From: G963663365 sp963663365
GTDB lineage: Bacteria > Hinthialibacterota > Hinthialibacteria > Hinthialibacterales > G963663365
NCBI GenBank assembly: GCA_963663365.2
Contig: CAXXIH010000008.1
Coordinates: 2,046,001 to 2,110,000, forward strand
Reading direction: 5' to 3'
DNA: 64,000 nucleotides
Part shown: positions 35,087-43,326 of the stretch, piece after piece
Position numbering within the stretch: the first letter of the stretch is position 1
How the letters are laid out: every line of letters starts with the position of its first letter
Made by a program: the position numbers and the translations under genes
Notes under the pieces: generated by a model
The model's input: the letters and a program-made list of their open reading frames with translations, nothing else
Database searches by the model: none
Told to the model about the DNA's origin: nothing

Positions 35087-36130
35087 ATGAGCCGTATTTG
35101 TCTATGTCTATTCATCACCGTTTTAGCGCTGCCGGGCGCGGCGGTTTCAACGGTCATCCATTTGGATGCCTATACACCGGAATGGCTGATCGATTGGCCG
35201 TCCGGTTTCCAATCCGCGGACTACTCCTTTGGCGCAGTGCCTGAAGGCGCAGGCAGTAACGGAAAAGGACTCACCGTGTCTCTCGAAAAGGGGGAGGCTC
35301 TGATTCTGTATGGACCGGCAATACAAACCGGGAAAGGGAATGTCCATATACAATGCTCGGTCCGCACGACAGGCGCCGAGGCCGCTATTGCTTTGGCCGG
35401 ACTCAATGTACCCGTGGATGGATCTTTGATCGCCAATATGCCTGCTAACGGCGCCGATTTTATGGGGGATCAATGGTCAACGCTTGAGGTGATTTATAAA
35501 CCCAAAGGCGGAGCGGTGATGCCCGCCATTCAGGCCGTGGCCACGGGGAATACGCCTGTCGTTGTCTATTTCGATGAAATCATTGTCACACCGCTCAACA
35601 GCCTTTCGCGAAATGAAGCGGGAGCGCTTTTGGGAGTTCCCGAAACAATCCAACCGACACCAAGCCCCTCACCGATACCCGCATTGTCACTATTCCCGGC
35701 GCATGAGGGTGGTGTGACAGCCATCGATATCTCATTGAACGGCGAGATGATTCTTACCGGCGGACGAGATCGTCAAGCTCGTTTATGGAATATGGAAACG
35801 GGAGAGCTTATACAGACTTTCTCAGGGCATAGCGATTCTGTTTGGACGGTATCACTCTCAGCAGATCGTTCGCGTGCGATTACCGGAAGCCAAGATAAAA
35901 CAGCGAGGCTCTGGAATATAAGCACGGGAGAATTGCTGCGCCGGTTTTCTAAACATGATGCGCCGGTTTACTCCACAGTCTTTTTTGCTTATGGCGCTGA
36001 AATCATCACCGGAGGAGGCGATAACTTTGTTCGATTGTGGAGACATTTTCAGGTCGTCAGATTCGCGCTTTTACCGGTCATTCGGATGACGTTTATGCAA
36101 CGGCATATTCACCTAACGGTGATTTTATAA
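35087..36130 (+). pseudogene. N-terminal part of a frameshifted WD40-SUMF1 gene
   Basis: The frame opens with ATG 35087, GAGAGG upstream and a signal peptide (SRICLCLFITVLALPGAAVS). Residues about 25-190 are an unrecognised, probably beta-sandwich, domain, followed by a Pro/Thr linker (TPSPSPIPALS). WD40 repeats begin at about residue 205 (HEGGVTAIDISLNGEMILTGGRDRQARLW). The frame loses WD40 character after FVRLW near 36037 and ends at 36130. The repeat continues without loss in the frame starting near 36037, as if one G were missing from GG in TTGTGGAGACA. Restoring GGG gives RLWETFSGRQIRAFTGH, a normal repeat. I treat the two frames as one gene broken by a single-base deletion or a sequencing error. 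Confidence 0.75.
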
Positions 36131-37371
36131 TCAGCGGCGGCGCGGATCGTAGCGCGATCTTATGGAACAAACATAACGGAGCCGTAATACAAACCTTTAT
36201 GGGTCATACGGACGCGATCAACGACGTGGCCTACTCATCGGATGGCATCCGAATCTTAACGGCCAGCAAAGATGGCACGGCAAGAATGTGGGATATTGCT
36301 ACGCGTATCAATTTGCAGGTTTTTCAAGGTCACACGGGTAGCGTTAACGCCGCCGCTTTTTCTCCGGATAACCAATGGGTCATAACCGCCGGCCAAGACC
36401 GCACGGTGAAATTATGGCGTGTGATTACAGGCACAGTGGCTGGGATCTTTACCGGGCACACGGCGGCGGTCAACGATGTCATGTTTTCTCCTGATGGCCA
36501 AAAGGCAGTTAGCGGAAGCGATGACGGCACAGTACGGCTTTGGCCGCTTGATCGGTTTATGGTAACGCCAAGTCCTACACCAACACCCACAGTTACCGCA
36601 ACGCCGTCGCCAACACCAACAGCGACTCCATTGCCGCAGCTGATCACGGTACAACTACCGAATTTGGCACTTGGCGCACGGCGGCTGCAATTGGCGTTGG
36701 TTCCCGCCGGTACATTTTCGATGGGATCGCCGCTCGAGGAGCAAGACCGTTCGGGCGGGGACTGGCCACGCCATACCGTGACAATTACCAAGCCGTTCTA
36801 TTTATCACTTTATGAAATCACACAGGCCCAATGGCAGGCCGCGATGGGTGACAATCCTTCCCAGTTCCCGGGGAATATCGACCATCCGGTCGAGAGCGTA
36901 TCTTGGGAGGATTGCCAGGAATGGATCGAACAATTGGAAACGATGGGGCTGGGGCAGTTCCGCTTACCGACCGAAGCAGAATGGGAATACGCCTGCCGCG
37001 CCGGGACTTCATCTCGTTTTTATTGGGGTGAAGACCGGGACCTGACGATGATCGACAATTACGCGTGGACAACACACAACAATGGCGTCGGCGGCACCAC
37101 CAAGGCCACAGGTTCGAGATTGCCTAATTCCTGGGGATTTTTCGATATGGGGGGCAATGTTTACGAATGGTGTTCGGATTGGTGGGAAGCGCCTTTTAAT
37201 CGAGGGGCGCAAATTGATCCAAGCGGGCCCGCAACGGGAGATTCGCGTGTGATACGCGGAGGTGCGTATCGGTTAAATACAAGTTATGCACGCTCAGCCT
37301 TCAGGCACCGGGAACTCCCAGACACAAAAAGTGGCACCATCGGCCTGCGTCTGGCAAAGTCTACGCCTTAA
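36037..37371 (+). CDS. C-terminal part of the WD40-SUMF1 gene (WD40 repeats plus FGE-like domain)
   Basis: This frame encodes four further WD40 repeats (GHTDAINDVAYSSDGIRILTA, GHTGSVNAAAFSP, GHTAAVNDVMFSP), then a Pro/Thr linker (PSPTPTPTVTATPSPTPTATP). About 220 residues of the formylglycine-generating/SUMF1 fold follow (LVPAGTFSMGSP, HTVTITKPFYLSLYEIT, RLPTEAEWEYACRAG, YEWCSDWW, RVIRGGAYRLN). In the SUMF1 superfamily many members bind ligands or are not oxidases, and the two active-site cysteines of true FGE are not evident. The start given is only the first in-frame GTG; the real protein probably begins at 35087 with a signal peptide. If whole, it is a secreted propeller-SUMF1 protein of about 760 residues. 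Its stop overlaps that of the convergent pseudopilin gene. Confidence 0.75.
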   Translation: METFSGRQIRAFTGHSDDVYATAYSPNGDFIISGGADRSAILWNKHNGAVIQTFMGHTDAINDVAYSSDGIRILTASKDGTARMWDIATRINLQVFQGHTGSVNAAAFSPDNQWVITAGQDRTVKLWRVITGTVAGIFTGHTAAVNDVMFSPDGQKAVSGSDDGTVRLWPLDRFMVTPSPTPTPTVTATPSPTPTATPLPQLITVQLPNLALGARRLQLALVPAGTFSMGSPLEEQDRSGGDWPRHTVTITKPFYLSLYEITQAQWQAAMGDNPSQFPGNIDHPVESVSWEDCQEWIEQLETMGLGQFRLPTEAEWEYACRAGTSSRFYWGEDRDLTMIDNYAWTTHNNGVGGTTKATGSRLPNSWGFFDMGGNVYEWCSDWWEAPFNRGAQIDPSGPATGDSRVIRGGAYRLNTSYARSAFRHRELPDTKSGTIGLRLAKSTP

Positions 37372-37928
37372 GGGCCAAAAACAATAATGTCACCCCAAGA
37401 CGTCAGCCCATTGCTTGAGTCATATTGAAACGCATCCGCCTGGGAGCTGATCTCTTCCTTACCATCCGGCCCCCGGCTGAGCATGATGTATTTGGCGCCG
37501 CTCTTCCAGGCATTAAAGATGGTCGGTCCTCCCCAACCGGTGCTGGCCTGCGTGGCTCCATCCATCCAGATGATATGCCAAGCCATGTAATAGGCTCCGT
37601 GCTGTTCGTAGCGTGAAGAATTCGTCGGCATGAATTGTTCATTCCAGAAAATATCAAATGGAATGAATGTCAAATAATCGACAGGTTCCCGAAGCATCTC
37701 CCAATTCTCGGGATCATTATTGGTGGGCGGGTAGGTATTATTGTCCATTCGGTACATCTCAAATGCCGTACGGACCGTTCGCAGGTCCGCCTGAGCCCGG
37801 GACACCTTGGCGCGCATCTGAGCGTTAAGGAAGTTGGGTACGGCAATCGCTGCAAGAATTCCGATGATCGCCACAACAATCAGGAGTTCGATCAAGGTGA
37901 AACCTGCCCCAAACATTCTTTTTTGCAT
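37368..37928 (-). CDS. Pseudopilin-like protein
   Basis: A 186-residue protein. ATG 37928 has GGAG 8 bases upstream and a basic leader (MQKRMFGAG). The prepilin segment FTLIELLIVVAIIGILAAIA is nearly identical to its paralogues at 34349 and 38153. The family motif appears in a variant form, EPVDYLTFIPFDIF, with GPDGKEE and SSNGLTSWGDIIVFGP at the end. Its stop codon overlaps that of the WD40-SUMF1 gene on the other strand by four bases. It is divergent from the pseudopilin gene at 38153. Confidence 0.88.
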   Translation of the reverse strand: MQKRMFGAGFTLIELLIVVAIIGILAAIAVPNFLNAQMRAKVSRAQADLRTVRTAFEMYRMDNNTYPPTNNDPENWEMLREPVDYLTFIPFDIFWNEQFMPTNSSRYEQHGAYYMAWHIIWMDGATQASTGWGGPTIFNAWKSGAKYIMLSRGPDGKEEISSQADAFQYDSSNGLTSWGDIIVFGP

Positions 37929-38130
37929 AGCTGGCTCCTCAAAATATCTTTCCATCACCAGTCGATTATAATAGCGTCGAACAGGGCTTATGGCATCCAA
38001 CATCAATAAGAAATTTAGCACAAGTCATAGAGAAACAGGATATGCTAGTTTTGAATTCCGATATATATGTACAGTTCGCTTTTCATAAGAATGGATTTTG
38101 CGATAATAGGATAAAGAAGGAGCGACAATT

Positions 38131-38148
38131 ATGAAATGTGAGGATTAG
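38131..38148 (+). other. Possible five-codon leader frame before a pseudopilin gene
   Basis: ATG AAA TGT GAG GAT TAG follows a strong AAGGAG with 8-base spacing. Its own GAGGA then serves, again with 8-base spacing, as ribosome-binding site for the pseudopilin start at 38153. This could be a coupling or leader peptide, or the remains of an earlier start. Confidence 0.3.
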
Positions 38149-38152
38149 AGTG

Positions 38153-38773
38153 ATGGACCGGAATTCCAAATGGCTAGGTTTCACTTTGATCGAACTCCTG
38201 ATTGTTGTGGCGATCATCGGCATACTGGCTGCGATCGCGGTTCCCAATTTTCTCAACGCTCAAGTACGCGCCAAAGTTTCACGGACACTTTCCGATTTTC
38301 GTTCCTTGGCCACCGCCCTAGAGAGTTACTATGTAGATAATCAGGACTATCCGCGTGATTTTAACGACCAGCCACCGGGATTTGCCCCCAATTTCCATAA
38401 TAATATTGTCTACTCACAAAGCGCCACCACCCGCTTAATATCCCTTACATCTCCTATCGCCTATATGTCGGCGATACCCCGCGATCCGTTTACTCAGACA
38501 ACTTCTTGGTACGAGTTTTTTGGTGGTGAACGAGCGGCAGAACAATATCCACTCAGTATTGCGTCTTATATGTATGTCTCATATCAAGGTGATCCGGCTC
38601 CGCCGATTGCCAACAAACGATGGAAAGGTGATGCATGGGGCATGGGCACCGTCGGCCCGGATGGAGATTACGACAGTGGCTTCAACACAGAGGAGGGCTT
38701 CTACACCATGAGTAATGGAACGAAGAGCCAGGGGGATATTATGTTTTTTTCCTTTGTTAGGATCATCCAATAA
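38153..38773 (+). CDS. Pseudopilin-like protein
   Basis: A 206-residue protein starting at ATG 38153 (GAGGA 8 bases upstream). The leader is MDRNSKWLG, then FTLIELLIVVAIIGILAAIA. The globular domain carries LTSPIAYMSAIPRDPF, GPDGDYDS and MSNGTKSQGDI. A GTG at 38138 in frame is possible but has no ribosome-binding site at the right place. It is followed by a 262-base gap before another pseudopilin on the same strand. Confidence 0.87.
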   Translation: MDRNSKWLGFTLIELLIVVAIIGILAAIAVPNFLNAQVRAKVSRTLSDFRSLATALESYYVDNQDYPRDFNDQPPGFAPNFHNNIVYSQSATTRLISLTSPIAYMSAIPRDPFTQTTSWYEFFGGERAAEQYPLSIASYMYVSYQGDPAPPIANKRWKGDAWGMGTVGPDGDYDSGFNTEEGFYTMSNGTKSQGDIMFFSFVRIIQ

Positions 38774-39035
38774 AATTCATTTTAACATCCGCCAATAATC
38801 AGACTTCGCGGAAAATATATAAAATCAGACGGATTATTCGGGGCATACAAAATATAGCCTCTTATCAGGAATAAAATTTCGATACTAAGTCTTGCTTGAA
38901 TTGCCGGATGTCTACTCTAGTAGTCATTAGTGTCTCATTGCCAAAAATGGAGCCCGGCTTGATCCATCTAAATTCGAATTCCAGGGGATGACACGAAACC
39001 GGCTGGTCTGTTAAGATGACTTTGAGAGGAAATTC

Positions 39036-39569
39036 ATGATGTGCAAGCAAAGAGCTTTTACTCTGATTGAATTATTAATCGTAGTGGCCATTATCGGCAT
39101 TTTGGCGGCCATCGCAGTACCGAATTTTCTGAATGCACGGCTCCGGGCTATGGTTGCAGCCCAAACCGCGGATATGCGGAACCTAAACGATGCATTTACA
39201 CGGTACAAATTGGACTACAATGGCCTGCCCAAACATATCGATGGGCTCGCGGAACGGATCCCACTCACAACACCAATCGAATATCTAAACGACCTCTATT
39301 ACGACCGTTTTAAACCGGAAATCGCACCGGGCGACCAATGGGATGGACTGATTCATGCCGAAGCCGATTGGCTCACACCGTCTTATGTCAACCGTGACGA
39401 TCCACGGGGCTGGTCCAGACTTCAGAAATCAGGCGGGATTTACCTGTGGGCACGTGGGCCTGCTACCGGCGATACACTCTTCAGTTGCGCAAGCATCTAC
39501 AACAGTTCAAACGGAATTCGTAGCGAAGGCTGCTTTGGCAACGTTGTCGATGGTTACAAGAGTCGATAA
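39036..39569 (+). CDS. Pseudopilin-like protein
   Basis: A 177-residue protein. The leader MMCKQRA precedes FTLIELLIVVAIIGILAAIA and VPNFLNARLRAMVAAQTADM. The family motif is LTTPIEYLNDLYYDRF, and the C-terminal signature is degenerate (SSNGIRSEGCFGN). GAGAGG precedes the start, which could be either of two adjacent ATG codons. It is the fourth pilin-like gene within 5 kb. Compared with the others its soluble domain is the most diverged. Confidence 0.86.
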   Translation: MMCKQRAFTLIELLIVVAIIGILAAIAVPNFLNARLRAMVAAQTADMRNLNDAFTRYKLDYNGLPKHIDGLAERIPLTTPIEYLNDLYYDRFKPEIAPGDQWDGLIHAEADWLTPSYVNRDDPRGWSRLQKSGGIYLWARGPATGDTLFSCASIYNSSNGIRSEGCFGNVVDGYKSR

Positions 39570-39575
39570 ATAAAA

Positions 39576-39642
39576 AGATCGTCCAGGCGAGTCCCGCAAG
39601 ACACATGAAACCTTGCAACCGTTTAAAGTATTAAGACGATCT
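39576..39642. repeat. Nested inverted repeat
   Basis: AGATCGTC (39576-39583) pairs with GACGATCT (39635-39642), and inside it GCAAG (39596-39600) pairs with CTTGC (39612-39616). It lies between the convergent pseudopilin and acpS genes. It could be a structured 3' end or an imperfect terminator. Confidence 0.35.
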
Positions 39643-39680
39643 GCCAATTTAAAAAAGTGCAAACGCTTTTAGGAAATACG

Positions 39681-40064
39681 TCAATCCGATTCCAGAATCA
39701 CTTCAGCGGCTGCGATGCCGGCATCGTGGGTGATAGATAGATGGCATCGAGTGACACCGAGTTCGTCGGCTAAGGCCTTTGCACGGCCCTGAAGATTGAG
39801 GACAGGTGCACCGCCCTTTCGGTAGGTGACATAGAGTTCCCACCAACGAAGCCCCCTGCCTGGAAAAATGCCCATGGCTTTCATCCCCGCCTCTTTGGCA
39901 GCAAACCGCCCGGCCAGAAACTCCGCCTTTTTTCGCCGCCGCGCAGCTTCCTCACGCTCCACTTCATGGTAAACGCGGCGCAGAAAACGGTCGCCATACC
40001 GTTCAAGCGTGCGCTCAAACCTGACAACCTCAGCGATATCGATTCCAATTCCTACAATGGCCAT
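39681..40064 (-). CDS. acpS: Holo-[acyl-carrier-protein] synthase
   Basis: A 127-residue protein of the AcpS-type phosphopantetheinyl transferase family, the usual size. It moves 4'-phosphopantetheine from CoA to apo-ACP for fatty-acid synthesis. Visible motifs are GIGIDIAEVVRFE (metal-binding Asp) and RFAAKEAGMKAMG (catalytic Glu-Lys region). The C-terminal LSITHDAGIAAAEVIL matches the conserved LSISHdxxxAxAxv strand. ATG 40064 is preferred over an upstream in-frame TTG at 40073; no clear ribosome-binding site is seen. It is divergent from the O-antigen-ligase-like gene. Confidence 0.93.
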   Translation of the reverse strand: MAIVGIGIDIAEVVRFERTLERYGDRFLRRVYHEVEREEAARRRKKAEFLAGRFAAKEAGMKAMGIFPGRGLRWWELYVTYRKGGAPVLNLQGRAKALADELGVTRCHLSITHDAGIAAAEVILESD

Positions 40065-40138
40065 GATTAGCAAATTGAAAAGAGTATGGTTTATATGCCG
40101 GAGTGCTATCTTCGAGACACGACACGGAAATCAGCAAC

Positions 40139-42271
40139 ATGCCTCCCGGCGCCATCGAGGATCGGCAGGTATTGAAGCATGGTCAAGAGAGACACTTTGA
40201 GCCAAACGGGAATGCGAGGTCAGAATTCGTGATTCGAAACGCTGCCGCAAAATACGCGCGCCAATTCCGCAGTCTCTCGCTTTTGAGCCTCGTGTCCTGC
40301 ACCGCTCTGCTCTTTTCGATTCAGCGTTACACAATCTCGATTGAAATTAAGAATCCGGCCGTGGCTGTGCTGGCTGCAATGGCCCTTTTGGCAATGATTA
40401 TTGAGTTGATGGCACAACCCGGATTCGCACAAAGACTATGGAATCAGGTGAAAACCGCGCCCCTGCTTTGGCCTTGGCTCGGGCTGATGATTTACGGCAC
40501 ATTCCAAAGCGGCCACCCGCAAAACTTCGATCAACAGGCGGCAATAAGACTTTGGTGGCTCGGTTGGGCTGTAGGATTACTATTTGTAATCGAGGGAAAA
40601 TCCAGCCGTTGTCTCATTCGTTGGCTTTGGCTGCACGCCGCTTTGGGGATCATCATCGGAGTCTATGCTCTTTTGCAGGCACTCGAAGCGGATAGCCGTC
40701 TATTGCAGTTCATTGGCCTACAACCCATCGAATGGCCGAGTTTCGATTGGGGAGGAGAAATTCGCCGTGTTGTAGGCACACTCGGGAATCCCGATTTTCT
40801 TGCCGATTACTTGGTAGGAACGCTGCCCCTGCTCTTCCCCTTATGGCGAAATACAGCCAAATCCGGAAGAAGAAATCTTCCGGCAAAAATTATCATCTCG
40901 TTTTCCGCAGGACTGCAAATTTTGGCTATCGTCCTGACAATTTCACGCGGAGTTTGGCTAGGGGTGATATCGGGAGCGGCGATGGCGTGTTTTTTATGGA
41001 TATCAAGCCGGAAACAAGGCCACACAAACTTATGGAATATGCGCAAGACCGCTTTTGTCGGGATCGTCGCCCTGTTTGTGCTATGCGTTGCCGCGCTTAC
41101 GTTTCGACCGGTGCTACAAAGCCTGGGAGCACGATTCGGCGGGGCGGGCCAGGCTTCGGTCAGCAGCCGTGTTTTGATTTATCAGGGCACGCTATCGCTG
41201 ATCGGCGAGCATCCTTGGGCAGGAAGCGGCCTTGGAACATTCGGAGAAAGATTCCCTGAAGTACGTCCGCTTGCGTTGTCAAAGACAGAACCTTTTATCA
41301 ACCGTTACATCGCCGATCCGCATAGCGACATCCTTCATGTCGCTGTTGAACTTGGCCTTATTGGACTGGTCTTATGGATATGGCTTCTAGGCACCGCCTG
41401 GAAAACAGGAATGCTGGTTTTTAGACGGGATAATCGCAAAGCAGCATGGATAGCGGCAGCTTGTTTGGTGGGGCTGGCGGCACTATTCGGTCATAACTTG
41501 GTGACTGTAACCATGCGGCGCATTCCCAGTCTTGTTTTGTTCTGGCAAATGATCGGAATCATGGCCACCTTAGAATGGTCTACAAGGGAGGCCAAAGACA
41601 AAGTGGAATGCAATAAGCCATCGCCACTCGTTTCGATTGGTTTCATTGCCATTTTGATAGCAGCAATATGTTTACTATGGTTTCCCGCCACCAGTCATAT
41701 CGCAGCCGAAGGCTTAATCCAAAAGGCGCGCACATTGACCGAAAGCATCCCCCAGGCCAAATCCGAAATACAGAAAATCCAATGGGGAAGAGCGGCAATG
41801 CAGTTCTTGGAACGTGCCGATCGTCTGGAACCGGATCGAAAAGACCTCTGGCATTGGCGGGGCACGGCTGCATCTCAGCTGCGCGACTACAGCACGGCTC
41901 TCATTTGCTTTGAGCGTCTATTGGAGATTGCCGGTAATTTTATAGGAACTCGTCATAACATTGCCACAACCCACTTGCAGATCGCTGAGGAAATACGAAA
42001 GACAAAACAGCCCGGCCTGCAAAGCATCGCATTGGAAGAAATCCAAACCGCCATTTCCTGGTCACAAAAGGCGGTAGAAGACGATCCCAATGAGCCCAAA
42101 TATTTAGATCATTATGGATACGCGTTGTTTTTAAGCGGCCGTATTGACGAGGCAATTCAATACATGCGCAAAGCCTATGAACTTTATCGGGATCCCCTGG
42201 ATAAGCGGATCGCGGAAGACATGTTAAGGAAGTTTGAAGAAACCCAAAGAGTGTTAGAGAACACTCCTTGA
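40139..42271 (+). CDS. O-antigen-ligase-like membrane protein with TPR tail
   Basis: About 710 residues. Ten or more transmembrane helices occupy about residues 45-540. They include the Wzy_C/O-antigen-ligase region with a large extracytoplasmic loop (GEHPWAGSGLGTFGERFPEV, then DPHSDILHVAVELGLIGLVLWIW). The C-terminal part (about 540-710) is TPR-like (FLERADRLEPDRKDLWHWRG, AVEDDPNEPKYLDHYGYALF). Family members polymerise or ligate surface glycans, such as O-antigen to lipid A core or glycans to pilins. The nearby pseudopilins make pilin glycosylation an option, but that is speculation. The start at 40139 has GGAAA 8 bases before it; an in-frame GTG at 40103 is the alternative. Confidence 0.85.
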   Translation: MPPGAIEDRQVLKHGQERHFEPNGNARSEFVIRNAAAKYARQFRSLSLLSLVSCTALLFSIQRYTISIEIKNPAVAVLAAMALLAMIIELMAQPGFAQRLWNQVKTAPLLWPWLGLMIYGTFQSGHPQNFDQQAAIRLWWLGWAVGLLFVIEGKSSRCLIRWLWLHAALGIIIGVYALLQALEADSRLLQFIGLQPIEWPSFDWGGEIRRVVGTLGNPDFLADYLVGTLPLLFPLWRNTAKSGRRNLPAKIIISFSAGLQILAIVLTISRGVWLGVISGAAMACFLWISSRKQGHTNLWNMRKTAFVGIVALFVLCVAALTFRPVLQSLGARFGGAGQASVSSRVLIYQGTLSLIGEHPWAGSGLGTFGERFPEVRPLALSKTEPFINRYIADPHSDILHVAVELGLIGLVLWIWLLGTAWKTGMLVFRRDNRKAAWIAAACLVGLAALFGHNLVTVTMRRIPSLVLFWQMIGIMATLEWSTREAKDKVECNKPSPLVSIGFIAILIAAICLLWFPATSHIAAEGLIQKARTLTESIPQAKSEIQKIQWGRAAMQFLERADRLEPDRKDLWHWRGTAASQLRDYSTALICFERLLEIAGNFIGTRHNIATTHLQIAEEIRKTKQPGLQSIALEEIQTAISWSQKAVEDDPNEPKYLDHYGYALFLSGRIDEAIQYMRKAYELYRDPLDKRIAEDMLRKFEETQRVLENTP

Positions 42272-42376
42272 CCTTTCTTGCCGGGTGGACTCAGCATAAG
42301 AGCGTGACCCGTGTAGACTTTGCTAAAAGACAATTTTAATAGACCGTAAAACAGCACATAAAGGCTGAATCAAATC

Positions 42377-43243
42377 ATGAATGAAACCTCTAAATACAGC
42401 GTTAATGTCACCCACGAGACTTTTGAAACAATCGTTCTTTTGGCTCCGCCCGAACAAGTAGTGATTGTCGATTTTTGGGCTCCCTGGTGCGGTCCCTGTA
42501 AAACGCTTGGACCGCTGCTCGAAAAAGTTGCGGCGGACTATGCCGGAAAAGTCCTCATAGCGAAAATCAACGTTGATGAGAACCAGGAATTGGCAGCAGC
42601 TTTTCGCATTCAAAGCATTCCGGCTCTTAAAGTATTTCAGAACGGCGAACTGATCGCCGACCGGGTTGGAGCTATGCCTGAATCGCAAATTCGGCAATTG
42701 ATCGATGCGGCTCTGCCCGGACCATCCGGTGGATTGTTGGAGGAAGCGCAGGCGCTTTTAGAGAACGGCAACATCTCCGAAGCCGAAACCATGGTTAAGA
42801 AACTTATGGAAGAGGATTCATCCAATCCGGAGGTCCTCTTGGCAATGGCGGAAATTCATTGCAAAAAGGGCGACTTTGAGGCAGCCGCAGAATTGGCACA
42901 ACGCATTGAAGAAGGCACGCCTGAATATGACCTGGCCAAGGCCTTTTTGGACCGGCATTGGTTTCTTGAACGGTGTCAAGCCAATGGCGGGAAGGAAACC
43001 TGTGAAGCAGCCGTGCAAAAAGACGAAAACGATTTGGATGCTCTCTTCAACTGGGGATGTTGTTTGGCCGCAGACGGTGATTTCGAAACCGCCCTGCAAA
43101 CACTCTTATCTATCGTCTCAAAAAACAAGAACTACAAAGATGGCTTGGCCAAAGAAACGATGGTCCGGATTTTCGGTATCATCGGGCAACGTAGCGAGAT
43201 TTCCGACCGGTACCGGCAAAAACTTTCGTTGTTACTCTATTAA
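42377..43243 (+). CDS. ybbN: Thioredoxin-TPR co-chaperone-like protein (YbbN/CnoX type)
   Basis: A 288-residue cytoplasmic protein. Residues 1-115 are a thioredoxin domain with an intact WCGPC site (Cys38 and Cys41), and residues about 125-288 are TPR-like helices (EEAQALLENGNISEAETMVKKL). This matches the YbbN/CnoX class. In E. coli YbbN the CxxC is replaced by SxxC, so redox-active oxidoreductase activity is more likely retained here, as in other bacteria. The gene is alone, with a bidirectional terminator following. Confidence 0.92.
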   Translation: MNETSKYSVNVTHETFETIVLLAPPEQVVIVDFWAPWCGPCKTLGPLLEKVAADYAGKVLIAKINVDENQELAAAFRIQSIPALKVFQNGELIADRVGAMPESQIRQLIDAALPGPSGGLLEEAQALLENGNISEAETMVKKLMEEDSSNPEVLLAMAEIHCKKGDFEAAAELAQRIEEGTPEYDLAKAFLDRHWFLERCQANGGKETCEAAVQKDENDLDALFNWGCCLAADGDFETALQTLLSIVSKNKNYKDGLAKETMVRIFGIIGQRSEISDRYRQKLSLLLY

Positions 43244-43263
43244 GACGGCTTTTATATCTACGC

Positions 43264-43297
43264 AAAAGGGGCGCGGCAAAACACCGTGCCCCTTTTT
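43264..43297. terminator. Bidirectional terminator between convergent genes
   Basis: AAAAGGGGCGCGG (43264-43276) pairs with CCGTGCCCCTTTT (43284-43296, one G-T pair) around the loop CAAAACA. There is a T-run on one side and an A-run on the other. It serves the thioredoxin gene (plus strand) and the DUF1080 gene (minus strand). Confidence 0.9.
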
Positions 43298-43326
43298 ATA
43301 TAAGGCTTATTTAGTACTTATGTTGT

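Noticed and set aside
36330..36791. Minus-strand frame of 153 residues opposite the WD40-SUMF1 gene
   Set aside because: Its composition mirrors the Pro/Thr linker and WD40 repeats on the plus strand; no independent evidence.
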